From the NCBI GenBank assembly GCA_001972305.1, contig BDDD01000350.1, forward strand, positions 132,486 to 196,485: a DNA stretch of 64,000 nt. Direction: 5' to 3'. Made by a program: the position numbers and the translations under genes. The stretch comes from Cephalotus follicularis. Taxonomy: Eukaryota; Streptophyta; Magnoliopsida; Oxalidales; Cephalotaceae. Under the pieces are notes generated by a model. That model saw only the letters and a list, made by a program, of their open reading frames with translations, was not told the origin of the DNA and ran no database searches. Positions 1 through 11,390 of the stretch are shown piece by piece. The stretch's first letter is position 1, and the number at the start of each line of letters is the position of its first letter.

Positions 1-1464
1 CCCAGCCCATTACCCAAAGGATCCACCAGGGCTCACCCAACAAAACATCTTCAGGGACCGAGCTGGTACGAGGTCGAGAAGACGGGCAAAACTAACGAAA
101 ACTTCTTACTCTCACACTTCCATAGCCGAAACCGCCTCAGCAAGCACACATAACAACTCTGTTGAAGATCCATCAACATGGTCATGGGCTAGAGGACTGT
201 ACACATCCCTCATTTACGCATATAGATACCCACTTCCAGAGTACCGCATGAACATTGATAGAAGGGCTACGCGAGCACTCCTTCCTCGACAATCACACGT
301 TTGGCGTACCTCACTATATGAACATTGATCGAGGAGCTACACAAGCCTACCCCCGTCAGCAATCACAAGCTCAGCACTACACCATATGAACCTCGATCAA
401 GGAGCTACCTCATCGGCAATCACGTAGCATTAGCTTCGTCCAAAGGGCCCGTGAATCACCACTCAGCCACTACCGAGGAGACAATTCATCTAGTAAATGC
501 TCAAGAAGATGCTTGACATACACTACTCACCAAGGGACGCCCGACGTGGACTACTCTTCAAGGAGAGCTTACCATGCACTGCTCGACAGGGGATGCACAT
601 CAAACTGACTCCTCTGCTAGGACGCACATAGCACTAACTCCCTGGCAAGAACACGCATCTTACATGGCCATAAAAGTTGTATTCGTCACATAAGATCTGA
701 GGAACCTCGTCTACCCAGAATCTAAATGCTAAAGCACAAACTCACAAAACACCTCAACACAAAATGGGTAAGTTAGTATAACCATAAACGAAAGCACAGT
801 AAAACATCTCATACCTGGGTCTCTCAAGACCAGCTCCTGCAACGCTTACCAGTTCCTTGGAACTCCGAATACATCCCACTGGATTCTTCACATTCCAAGA
901 ACTTGAACAGCCCATCTAGAGCTTGGGATCTACCAGCGGATCCATATTTCACTATCTCAGATGTCAAACACACCAGGGATACCATCTCACTGCTCAGTTT
1001 ACTGAGGAACTCCGAATCCAGCATACCACATCGGGTAAGGACATCAAAGACCAGTGAGAATCACCTTCAACCACGTTTGACTACAGAAGAAATGGAGAAG
1101 AAGAGAAACAAGTCTTGTAGAGGAGGGTGTACTCACAACTCACCCAGACAGAGCTCACTCGGCGTCTTCCCTTTTCTTCCTTCTTCGTTCTACCTACTTC
1201 TCACTCACTTCTTTTTTTCTTCCTTCTTCTCACTGACTTCTTCCTCCTTCTTACTTCTGCCCAAGGCATCGGATATATCATTTTACACACTCTCCCTGAC
1301 ACACGTCCTTTCAGATTGGAAATCATTAGCTTCCCTTGTAAGCTTCACTTATGGGCTCAGTAAAAATAAATGACTCTTCCCAATAAACGCCACTTTGGGC
1401 CTTAATATTGCACAAGATAGGACTCCCAAATGGATCAATGAAAATAATAGAAACCAAACCAGGC
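1..1464. other. Unclassified left-edge region
   Basis: No gene or recognisable element is seen. The first 760 bases are C/A-rich and hold a degenerate direct repeat, listed separately. Bases 1160-1270 are a pyrimidine-rich run (CTTCTTCC-like) of a kind often seen in plant retrotransposon LTRs or leaders. An open frame at 903-1373 crosses this run, but its product is a low-complexity Ser/Phe/Leu string with no known motif, so I do not call it a gene. It may be part of an older retrotransposon whose other parts lie left of the window. Confidence 0.4.
248..455. repeat. Three degenerate copies of a ~70-bp direct repeat
   Basis: Copies start at 248, 318 and 386 (spacing 70 and 68 bp). Each opens with ATGAAC followed by ATTGAT or CTCGAT, then a GGAGCTAC-like block, and later a CAATCAC block. 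Weaker relatives may continue to about 660. The repeat is non-coding as far as I can see. Confidence 0.6.
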
Positions 1465-2790
1465 CTTAACAAGCAGATGACAAGGAAGATCCTTTGCAGA
1501 ACTGTACCTGGGTATTAGAATTCATATTTATGTTATTACAGTAATTCTTGGTCTTTAGTATATTATAGTCTTATCCCACACAACCAGGGGGAATTCGGGA
1601 AGCACCCGGCTCCTAGTGGGGATCGAAATCTACCGCACATATCATGGCCTCAGCGTTTTGCATGAAAAATCACAATAGCAAGATAGGTAGACATAAATGT
1701 CAATTTCCATTAGGGTCCCACCCTTGGAAATGTAAGATCTGATACAACGTTCTGCCTCCTGACCCTTATTGTCTCAACGTTTGGCATGACAAACCGTAAG
1801 ATCTTGGTATAAGTCCGAACCCACAATCCTCAAAGAAATGAACCTATTTTGATCACCACAAGGGAGCTTGTCATAGTGTCAAAACATGGTTATTTCCTTC
1901 CAATGTACCGCACGCTAAAATTGAACGGGGGTCCTCAGCGGAGGCTGTTCTATCCCCAATAAGCCTACACCATTTAACGAGGGTCGTGGAAGGCCAACGA
2001 CAGGACACCCTTGTGTCCCAACGCTTATGGACTTATTATCTTGGTTGGAGGAATTTAAGCCTCATCAAATTTTATATTTTACCAAAGTCTTTTACAAAAT
2101 CACATTTTATCTTGCAATTCATTTGAAATGGCTTAGCATGCTTGGACGTGTTTGAAAAAATTAAAAATAATTCATCCATCTCATGCATCCTAAAAAAAAT
2201 GGCCTGAATTGGGACTTTAACTATTATAGTAATCACATGAGCCCAACGTGACAATTCGGTCTTCTCGGTGTGCATTATTTAATCACTACTTTATTACATT
2301 ATTTCTACCATGCATACATGGCCATCATTTGGTCTTGTATTCTTCTTGATCCTCTCTTTAAGCTCCATTGAATCTCCTCTTAAAATTACACCACTCATAT
2401 TACAAAAGAATAAGAATACAATTATTGAGGTGGAAGAGAAAATTATACTCTAAGAAATAATGGATAAGAAAAATTATTGGCCCACACAGACAGCTTTATT
2501 ACAGACCAAATGATTACCGCGGTAATAAAGAATTTAAAAAACATCCACAAAAGAAACCAAAAAAGTAGGTCTAGTACAAAGTCTAGCAGCATGCACAAGA
2601 AATTCAAAAAATATATTCACTATATATTTAATGAAAAAACAAGTGACAATTTAATATTTAATGGCTTGTCGATTTAATTACCATCCTACTTGAAATTCTA
2701 CTCCCACTAGAAAAATTAAAAGCTAGTGTCGTTATTTCAACTTCCAAACTATATTTATTAATGGTCCTGCTTATGCATAAAAATGTATTC
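1465..2790 (-). mobile_element. Relic of a Ty1-copia leader region
   Basis: This stretch aligns block by block with the non-coding leader of copia element K, which lies at 53590-53931 and 56603-57540. Shared blocks include GGTCTTTAGTAT (1548), the TCCCACAC block near 1573, GTAAGATCT (1731), GTTATTTCCTT (1880), TTGTGTCC (2011), and the CTACTTTATTACA stretch near 2286. It includes an extra ~130 bp around 2061-2190. No LTR, PBS or coding region belonging to this copy is visible, so it is a fragment of an older, related element in the same orientation. It ends at the LTR of element P. Confidence 0.65.
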
Positions 2791-2970
2791 ATTTTAATGA
2801 GTTAATTGTTGTACTTTTATGGTTGGAACATATTACTTTGGTTGTGTTTGATTGACTTTCAGGAAAAAGGCCAAAAAGATCAAAATTCATAGACACGAGT
2901 CAAATTGGCACAAATTGAGAGCTAGGAGATCAAAGATTGAAGAAATAACAAAATTCTATAGAAAATAGAG

Positions 2971-3370
2971 CAAAGCGTCGACTCCTAGACTTTAAGCATC
3001 GATGCCCAACTCTTAAGCGTTGACGATTTCAAAGATAGCATTGACGCTTTACAATTCTGCTGGAACAAGTTTGCAATCTTATGATTTTCATCAACACCAA
3101 ATGTTTAGGTGTCAACGTGCTGGGAATTCAATGTTTAGGCATCAATGCCATGATCAAGACGTCAACGCCATAAATGCACAAATCAGACAGTAGCTTAAAT
3201 GTTGACGTGCAATGAGGAAGATGTCGACGCCTAGACTTTAAGCGTCGACGCCAACTCTTAAGCACTGACGCTTAGCACCTGATTCAGCCAAAGAACGCAA
3301 CTTACAAGTTGACGCTTAGCGCATTAAATATGTCAAAGCGTCAATGCAAAACACCAAAGCGTCGATGCTC
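2971..3370. repeat. Array of GCGTCGACGC-like palindromes in LTR P
   Basis: At least a dozen degenerate copies occur, for example GCGTCGAC at 2975, GCATCGATGC near 2997, GTCGACGCC near 3223 and GCGTCGACGCC near 3242. A larger block, CTAGACTTTAAGC plus two palindromes plus AACTCTTAAGC, occurs twice (about 2984-3020 and 3229-3268). The array ends about 95 bp before the TATA box. Confidence 0.75.
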
Positions 3371-3464
3371 AGAATGTATCAGGCAACATATTTGGTCAGT
3401 TTTTACAGTTTGAATCAGATTGTAATAGGTTACATTTTTTTTCATTTTTCTACATAAGGGTGAG

Positions 3465-3472
3465 TATAAAAA
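3465..3472 (+). promoter_or_regulatory. TATA box of LTR P
   Basis: TATAAAAA lies 658 bp from the LTR start, just downstream of the palindrome array and followed by a purine-rich stretch. This fits the usual position of a plant LTR promoter. The transcription start is not visible. Confidence 0.55.
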
Positions 3473-4226
3473 GAAAGATAAGGTTGGTGACAAAGGAGAA
3501 GAGGGCGACCACTGGATGAAAATTTCTTTGAAGAAGATTAGTACCAACATCGTCATGATCGGCTAAGTATCTTAATCCCTGGATGTAGATGAACCCATAT
3601 TTTGATATATCATAATGTATGGTTTTCAGGTTTAATGGCATATATGCAAGACACTTTTCTCTTGTTAATGTATGTGGAACACAATGAGAAGGAATTTTAA
3701 TGATGTAAAATTTGTTTTAATGTTTTAGTGCTTGTAGCTCAATTTCATTTACATCATGCAATGATTCTATATGTTTCTATGTAATTGCACCAAAGACATC
3801 CTTTAACCAATCAACCTTTTGAGAGTATCATGGTTTGATAGGATAGGGTATATCTAGGCTAAATCATTACTTTATGTGATGTTATACTAAACCAGAATTC
3901 ATGCCATGAACTCTAGAACATATATATACATGGGGGATTCACACGTATAAGGGATTGTTTTCTCATATCAATTTCATATTTATATTGTCATAGTGCATTA
4001 GATATTTAATCTGAATTGCTCAGTGTCTCATTAAAGTAGTATAATTCACATCAATTCTCTTTTGAAGTTATTTCGTTTAGTGTTCGTTATTTCTTTTAAG
4101 TGCGCGCTAAGTTCATTTTTATCGCATATCATTACAGCTCTTCGTGGGAAAGATCCCTACTTTCCATTGTGCTAATTATTAGGTTAGGGTAATTTTGAAT
4201 CGGTTTAACGACATCAAACAAAATTT

Positions 4227-4244
4227 TGGTGTCGTTGCCAGGGA
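4227..4244 (+). other. Primer-binding site of element P
   Basis: TGGTGTCGTTGCCAGGGA matches the well-known Athila/Tat-type PBS (GCGCCGTTGCCGGGG form) with a few changes, and lies just after the LTR end. The family PBS is described as complementary to the 3' end of an elongator tRNA rather than initiator Met. Confidence 0.7.
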
Positions 4245-4274
4245 GCTAAATGAATGTCATAGAAGCTTAGGTGC

Positions 4275-5570
4275 ATGGTAGGTCATCGACCATTAGATTC
4301 TGAAGTAGTTACCTACGACTTAGAGATCGAAAGAACCCCGACTAGCATTAGAGCGAATAACAGAATGGGTGATAATAATAACGCGCCCCAAAGACAGCCC
4401 TTAAGTGAACACTTTACTCCAGGTGCATATACAACTACCTCATGTATTAGGGTGCCTGTGGTCCTAGCTTCTCAATATGAGATCAAGTCTTGTATTATAC
4501 ACATGTTACCATCCATTTATGGACTTGCTGCAGAGGAACCATATAAGCATTTGGATGAATTCATTGAGATCTGTTCTACATTCAAAATTCAGAACTTGTC
4601 TGGGGATGCCCTTACGCTGATTCTATTTCAATTCTCATTAAAGGACAGAGCTAAACAATGGCTTCATTCCTTGGACTCAGTGATTATGACCACATGGGCA
4701 CAATTACAGCATGAGTGCCTTAAGAAATATTTTCCCATAGGTCGGACCAACTAGATAAGATGAGCTCTCACTAGCTTCTCACAGCAAGATGGTGAGCAGT
4801 TCCATGAGTCATGGGAAAGATTAACGGACCTTATCAGAAAATGCCCCCATAATGCCATACCTAAATGCCAGTTAGTCCAATGCTCCTACGATGGACTGAC
4901 CGCAAAAAATATACAGATGGTGGATGCTTCTTGTGGAGGCACATTTATGCACAAAAGCGAAGATGAGGCCTGGCAATTGTTTGAGTCCCTCAGCGAGAAC
5001 TCTCTACATCATTTATCATCTATAGTAGAGTCATCTGCAACTGGTACGCTGAAGAAAGGAGGTATATATGAGGTTAGCTAATTTGAGACCATCAAGGCCA
5101 AGGTGGACATCCTATCCCAGAAATTAGATAAAGTGTTGACCTTGGGGATGCTTTCTATGCAATCTACTCAAAGTTCTATTGCAGAAGAGGCTTGTGCCTT
5201 ATGTGCTAGCCCGACACATTAAATGAGTGATTGCCCGCTTACTGCACAATGTCCTGAATTTGTTCAAGAACAACCACAAGAAGTGCAAGGATTCCCTAGA
5301 CTGGGGAATGTTCCATTCTCCAACACGTATAACGCGACATGGAGGCATCACTCTAAGTTCGGATGGAAGCAGCCCAATACCATCCACAACCCCTCTTATA
5401 GGAAAAATAATTCCTTTCCCTATCAGAATGCCTATAGGGATGTGCAAAAATCTAATTTTCCACCACCTTAAGCGCCTACGGCAACTGAGGATAAAATGGA
5501 TAAGGTAATATTTGCTTTGGATGGGATCAACAATAATGGCAAGAAATATGATCAGATCCTTCACTCCCAT
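4275..5570 (+). pseudogene. gag: Broken gag of Athila-type element P
   Basis: Gag forms the particle that packages the element RNA. The first open piece (4275-4754, 159 aa) contains the gag blocks PYKHLDEFIEICSTFKIQN and SLKDRAKQWLHSL. A stop at 4752-4754 breaks it, and a second follows at 4764. The same frame goes on through HESWERLTDLIRKCP, EDEAWQLFESLSENSLHH and a CALCASPTH zinc-knuckle-like piece, with further stops near 5081 and 5220. The ATG at 4275 is 31 bp after the PBS region and begins the conserved frame. At least four in-frame stops and a later frameshift before 5657 make it non-functional. Confidence 0.75.
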
Positions 5571-5639
5571 ACCTAATCCATCTCCAAATTGGAAACTTAA
5601 AAGGATAGCTAGCTGATATCATCAGGAATAGAGAAGAAG

Positions 5640-6550
5640 GCCACCTCCCCAATCAAGTGGTAGGCAATCCTAAAAATCATTATGGACATCGTTTCCACTT
5701 AGAACAATCCCAAGCAATTACTACTTTGAGAAATTGTTGGGTAATCAGAGAACCGAAAGCAACTATTCAAAATCCTGATCTGATTCTTGATAAGAGTCCT
5801 AAGGAGACAGTGTCCTTAAAGAGTTGTGAGAAAGAGACCCTTATCAAATCCAATCCGAAAGTCACGACAGCCTCCATGGATAAAGAGAGTGAATACAAGG
5901 GGAGTGAAAAGGACATTACTCCTGTTTCACCCCAAGCACCTTTTCCTGAGTGTTTGTGATCTCCGTCTCTTGTTCCTTCGATTGGCAAAAAGCAGGGAAG
6001 GATGGAAGAGATTATGGAATTGTTTAAGTAGGTCCAGGTCAACCTTCCTCTCCTAGATGCGACACAGCAAGTGCCAACATATGCCAAGTCCTTAAAGGAC
6101 TTATGCACGACGAAGCGTAAGCTGAAAACTCACATTCTGAAAACTGTCCATCTAAAAGAGCAGGTGAGCGTAGTGCTTTCTAACAAGCTGCCACCTAAAC
6201 TATTAGACCCCGCAGCTCCTCTGATATCTTGTAATATTGGAAATTTACATATAGAGAGAGCACTCCTGAATTTAGGGGCCAGCATTAACATCCTCCCTAG
6301 CTCAGTTTATGACCACTTTGGTTTTGGAGAATTAAAAACCACTGAGATGACTCTTCAACTTGCTAGTAGATCTCTAAAAATTCCTAAGGGATTCATTGAG
6401 GACGTTTTAGTGAAAGTAGACGAGCTCTATTTTCCAGTGGATTTCCTTGTGCTCAATATTGAAAACCCTGCGTTTGGGTCGTCGTTTCTTAGCCACAAGA
6501 AATGCTTGCATAAACGGTCGATTTGGAGCCATGGACATATCCTTTGGTAA
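5640..6550 (+). pseudogene. Gag end and aspartic protease of element P
   Basis: This frame is shifted relative to gag. It has a hydrophilic linker (5657-5959), a stop, then EIMELFK and QVPTYAKSLKDLC, typical of the segment before the Athila protease. The protease core is at 6071-6550: the active-site loop reads LLNLGASINILP, where the family normally has Asp at the Asn position, so the catalytic residue is lost. After the stop near 6550 about 60 bases pass before the next open piece. The product would have cleaved the Gag-Pol polyprotein. Confidence 0.7.
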
Positions 6551-6616
6551 GAATAAGTTGAGCCTAAACATTTTTAATGCAGCCTAGGACCTCAGGGTGA
6601 GGAGGATTGTTTTGCC

Positions 6617-8527
6617 ATGCATATGATAGATGAGGTGGTATCCATGTGTGCACCCGAGACACCTTTAAATAACTCTTTACAGCAATATTTGAGCATCTTT
6701 GGAGACAATTGTGATACAGACACTGTTGCGATTAATGCCCCATTGAATTTTCCTATCTCTTCAAATCTACCACCGAAGACATATAAATTTGAGCCATTAC
6801 CTCATCCGGCAAAGTCACCCATGTTAAATTCCATAGAATCTCCCCCTGTTTTAGACAGAAAGTTCTTACCTGACTCTTTGAAGTATGCTTACTTGGGGTC
6901 GAATGAGACACTCCCTGTCATTATTACATCCAGTTTGACTACTGATCAGGAAGACAAGGTTTTGGCAATTCTAAAGGATCACAAAGAAGCCATTGGGTGG
7001 TCAGTGGCAGATCTGAAAGGCATAAGCCCATCTATCTGTATGCATCGGATTTTCTGTGAAGATGGTGCTGAACCTTTTAGGGATGCACAATGAAGATTAA
7101 ATCCAAATATGCGCAGATTTGTCAAGAATGAGATTGTGAAGTGGTTAGATGCTAGCATTATTTATCCCATCTTTGACAGAAAATGGGCAGGTAGTGTCAA
7201 AGAAGTCAACCATTATTGTAGTTGAGAATGAAAAGGTGACAACATCCACACTCGTACAATGACTGGTTGGTGAGTATGTATTGATTATCAAAAACTTAAT
7301 TATGTTACTCGCAAGGATCACTTTCCACTTCCATTCATTGATGAAATACTTGAGAAGTTGTCCGGTAACAGCTACTTTAGCTTTTTAGATGGCTACTATG
7401 GATATAACCAAGTCAGTGTGTGCCCTTAGGACCAAGAGAAAACCATATTTACATGCCCTTATGGCACATTCGCTTTTCGATGGATGCCCTTTTGATTATG
7501 TAACGCCCCTGCCACTTTCAAGCGTTGCTTGCTTACTATATTCTCTGATATGGTGAGGGAGTTCCTCAAGGTTTTTATGGATGATTTCTTTATCTTTGGA
7601 GCATCCTTTGATGATGGCCTCCTTAAGCTGGAAAAGGTTCTCAAGCATTGTAAGGAGACAAATCTAGTTCCGAGTTGGGAGAAGAGTCATTTTATGGTTC
7701 AAGAAAGAATTGTGCTTGGACACATTACCTCCTCCCATGGGATTGAGGTTGATAGAGCAAAAGTTGAATTCATCCAGAAACTCCCTCCTCCATCTCCTGT
7801 TCGGCAAGTCAGATCTTTTCTTGGGCATGCCAAATTTTAAAGGCGATTCATTAAGGACTTTAGTACCATCTCTAGACCCCGTTGCAACCTACTTGTCAGG
7901 AATATACCATTTGCCTTTGATGATGCCTACCTCCAGTCTTTTCAGACCTTGAAAGATTCATTATCAACTGCACCTATTATCCAGCCCCTGGATTGGTCGC
8001 TGCCTTTTGAAATTATGTGCGATGCATAAGATTATGCAGTCGGTGCTATTTTAGGACAGAATGTAGACAAGAAACCGGTTGTCATTTACTGTGATAGTAA
8101 GACTTTTTTAGAGGCTCAATCTCAATACACCAGGACTGAAAAAGAATTTTTAGCAGTAGTGTTTGCTCTGCACACGTTTTGCTCATACCTCCTAGGATCC
8201 AAGGTTGTGGTATATACTAATCATTATGCTTTTCAGCATCTCCTTACGAAAAAGGAGACAAAACCAAGACTTATTTGATGGATTATGCTTTCACAGTATT
8301 TTGACTTACAAATTTGTGATAAGAAAGGTTCTGAGAATGTCGTAGCTGACCATCTGTCTAGAATCCTAGTTGAATCTCCCCTATCCACGAAATTAGTTAG
8401 AGATTCATTCCCTGATGAACAACTTTTTGCATTCTCTCATAGGCCTTCTCCGTGGTATGCGCATATAGCGAATTACTTGGCTATTGGGAAGCTTCCCGAT
8501 GGTTGGAGTAAGCAAGAAAAAGTCTGA
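6617..8527 (+). pseudogene. Reverse transcriptase and RNase H of element P
   Basis: The pieces are the N-terminal linker to RT (6617-7093, with EAIGWSVADLKGISPSIC), RT fingers (7094-7500, with several stops and a frameshift near 7190-7215), RT palm (7529-7840) with the catalytic motif VFMDDF, and RNase H (about 7960-8390) ending in the ENVVADHLSRI block. Stops occur at 7091, near 7230-7270, 7426, 7494, 7838, 8028 and 8276, among others. RT and RNase H copy the element RNA into DNA in the particle. Order and motifs are those of Ty3-gypsy Pol. The gene is dead. Confidence 0.8.
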
Positions 8528-8584
8528 TTTTTCACTCAGCTTATGTTCTACATATGGGAGGATCCTGAATTATTTCAATACTGT

Positions 8585-9632
8585 TCAGATTAGATTATCT
8601 GTCGTTGTGTTTTGGAGAGTAAATTCCACAATATTCTGACTCTTTGCCACTCTCTTGCTTCTGGAGGACAATTCAGTGGGAAGAAAACAGCTACCAAAGT
8701 CTTGCAAAGCGGTTTCTATTGGCCTACATTGTTTAAAGATGCCTATGATTTCTGCCGCACCTCTGTTAACTGCCAAAAAGTAGGAAATATGTCTCATAGA
8801 GACATGATGCCCCTCAGCCCTATTCTAGTTATGGAGATATTAGATGTTTGGGGTATGGACTTTATGGGACCTTTTCCGTTGTCTTTTTGTTATGAGTATA
8901 TATTAGTTGCGGTGGACTATGTGTCCAAATGGGTAGATGCTAAGGCCACCAGAACCAATGATCATAAGGTAGTGATTAAATTTGGGCAAAGTCAAATTTT
9001 CAGCCATTTTGGTTTTCCTAGAGCCATTATCAGAGATGGTGGTTCACATTTTAAACACTGGAATGTGGGTGCACTTTTAAAGAAATACTCCATAATGCAT
9101 AAGATTGCCACTCCGTATCATCCACATACTAGTGGGAAAGTAGAGGAGTCCAGTCAAGAACTTAAGAGAATACTAGAAAAAACTGTTCGACCAGCTACGA
9201 AAGATTGGTCGTTAAGACTGATGACGCTTTGTGGGCCTATCGGACAGCATATAAGACTCCCATTGGCATGTCACCATACCGCCTTGTTTTTGGGAAAGCT
9301 GGCCATTTGCCTGTTGAGTTGGAACACCAAGCTCTATGGGCTATAAGGAAATTCAATTTTGACATGAAGACAGCAGGTTCTAACCATGCTATTCAGCTTT
9401 TAGAGCTCGACGAGTGGTGTAACAGTGCGTATGACAGTGCAAGGATTTACAAAGCTAGAACTAAGGACTTTCATGACACGTATATAGTAAAGAAATCTTT
9501 TGAACCTAACCAGAAGGTATGGCTATTTAACTTTAAGTTACGCATGTTTCGTGGTAAACTTCGATCACGTTAGGATGGCCCCTTCATAGTTACTGAAGTA
9601 TTTCCTCATGGTGTTGTGACCATCAAGCACCA
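8585..9632 (+). pseudogene. Integrase of element P, N-terminal and core parts
   Basis: The open piece at 8612-9346 carries the zinc-binding region and the DDE core: Asp in [10 protein letters not shown], Asp in IIRDGGSHF and Glu in [10 protein letters not shown]. In the zinc-binding region, one His and one Cys expected in the family look replaced (GGQFS and CRTSVNCQ). A frameshift near 9205 moves the frame to 9205-9573 ([23 protein letters not shown]), followed by a stop at 9571-9573 and GPFIVTEVFPHGVVTIKH. The frame is interrupted at 9632 by LTR W and continues in register at 62490. Confidence 0.8.
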
Positions 9633-11390
9633 TGTCACACCTCGTTTTCAATGTTAACGCATGGTTAAACATTTAATACAATATTTACCAATTAATAAAG
9701 TCTTAACAATTGCGGAAGCATTCAATATACTGGATTATTTAAAAGTATTCGCATGCAGCCCATACTACATGCTTACCAAGTACAATACAAGTTGTATGTT
9801 ACATATCGCAAATGTAAATATAACATAACGGAGTATGACTGATTACAATTTACAAGAACAAAATTAAAATGAATGCTCTCCAAGGTACAACTCCAGCAGT
9901 TCGTGCAATCCTTCTCTTTAATCTGAAATTGTAGGTATTAGTCTTTGTCCTCACTTGGCTAAGTAGGAATTATGCATGATGATGAATATATGAATGTAAT
10001 CATGCATGATAGTTTATAATTTGAAAACAGTATATATATATGACAATATATAAGAAATCATGCCAAGTGGATACAATCTATAAATTATCATAGATACAAC
10101 ACAAGGGTACAAACAATCTGTCCAGTGGGTTTCCGAAGACCAGTAGTGCGTGTCACATGTTGCTAACTCCTAGCACAAACTGCGCACCACCTAACTACCA
10201 TCATGCACTCCGATGATGATAGAAAAGGTAACAGTATTACCAGCATTTAGCGGGCACAATCACGGTCAACAATGTAGATCAATATGGTGTATAAGCTCTA
10301 GCCAACTCCTGGCACATAGGCCCACCTCTGTAGCTAGTGATACGCTCCGATCACTAGACTAATCGAACTAGCACTCACAAACAATACAGTGTATTACATA
10401 TGTAATGTAATAAAACAATTGATCTCTTTTGTAGAAAAAACAATGAAAACAGTAAAACAGTATCAGTGGTTCTCATTTAGAGAACAAAATAACAGTAACA
10501 CTTTCAATAGGTTCTCTTGGAGAACAAAATAACAGTAGTTGAATTATTCAATTGTGCATATACCACTCAATTCTTGAAAACAGTATCAGTAAATGGTGCA
10601 CATAGCACTAAGTTCTTGAAAACAGTAAATAGTAAGTTATTTTCATGATATGTATATGCATAATGATGATTCAATCCATTTCAAGAACAACAGTGTAATC
10701 AATTTCCATATATGCAAACAAACAATGGATGTAAGTAGTTCAATTGCTATAATTTGACCACACATAGCAAGGATTGATCATCATTCTGTATAAAACCTAG
10801 TGTAATCAGGGAGATTAAAAGAAAACCACAGGTCCTTGAGCATCAACAGTTTTGACTTAAGCGTCGACAGCTTCATCTAAAGCGTCAACGACTATCCTAA
10901 AGCGTCGACAGTGTTCTTCACTTAAGCGTCATCGACATTTATGCCTTAAGCATCGACGGTCTTAGACTAAGCGCTGGAGTTTTATGGCGTTCAGGCAAGT
11001 TTCCATAACTCAAATTGTTGGCATTTTCTTTTTTCTCTCTCCTTCACCATTTTCTTTTCTCTGTTTTGTTTGTTTCTTTCATTTCTTTAAGAGACAGGTC
11101 TTGAACCAACTTCCATACACTAATCTCACCTTCAACAACTGGTGAACACATGTTTTGGCATCCTGGTCACATCCTAGGACACATGTCCACGTTAAAATGC
11201 TAGATTTTCCACCATTCTATTTTAATTGACACCTATCACACACCTGTCATCGCGCAAAGCATCAGCGGTTTAGTCTTGGCATCGCCGGTTTGTGTGCTAT
11301 AGTTATGATCTTATTGACATGTGTTGAATATGTGTCTGAGCTCAAAGCGTCGATTGTTTGTTCCCTGGCGTCAACTGTTAGGCGCAAATC
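9633..11390 (-). repeat. 3' LTR of element W, truncated
   Basis: It aligns along its length with the LTR at 60258-62240, beginning TGTCACACCTCG (TGTCACGCCCCA on the right copy). It lacks the last ~250 bp, where sequence V starts abruptly with TGTAATATCC. It has two clusters of GCGTCGACGC-like palindromes (about 10850-10985 and 11250-11375) and hairpins of the form GTTCTC-N-GAGAAC near 10470-10530. Confidence 0.8.
10850..11375. repeat. Two palindrome clusters in left LTR W
   Basis: Cluster one (10850-10985) has GCGTCGACAGC, GCGTCAACGAC and GCGTCGACAG. Cluster two (11250-11375) is more decayed (GCATCAGCGG, GCATCGCCGG, GCGTCGATTG). The same two clusters sit in the right LTR at 61695-61850 and 62190-62285. 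Confidence 0.65.

Larger units (their letters stand above)
2807..4220 (+). repeat. 5' LTR of Athila-type element P
   Basis: The right end (…CATCAAACA) is set by the PBS seven bases later. The left end (TGTTGTACTT) is set by where similarity to the copia leader stops and a TG appears, so it is less certain. The LTR holds an array of GCGTCGACGC-like palindromes and a TATA box. Confidence 0.6.
2807..9632 (+). mobile_element. Athila-type Ty3-gypsy element P, left part
   Basis: Order: 5' LTR, Athila-like PBS, gag, protease, RT, RNase H, integrase. The element is cut in its integrase C-terminus at 9632 by the 52.9-kb nest that starts with LTR W, and resumes at 62490. The PBS type (GTGTCGTTGCC-like), the gag block PYKHLDEF...IQNLSGDALTL and the conserved 3' hairpin at 62663 together point to the Athila lineage. 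All coding parts carry stops or frameshifts. The 3' LTR would lie beyond 64000, so no TSD can be checked. Confidence 0.8.

Noticed and set aside
903..1373. 156-codon open frame
   Set aside because: The product is a low-complexity Ser/Phe/Leu string over a pyrimidine tract. No motif, homologous neighbour or gene context is visible.
2971..3370. Possible CRISPR-like array
   Set aside because: Units are short palindromes at irregular spacing without constant-length repeats and unique spacers, and the setting is a plant LTR.
5199..5570. 123-codon frame on the minus strand
   Set aside because: It is the antisense shadow of P gag.
9633..11390. LTR W considered as part of element P (its 3' LTR)
   Set aside because: Orientation, PBS type and the resumption of the P integrase frame at 62490 show it is a separate insertion.
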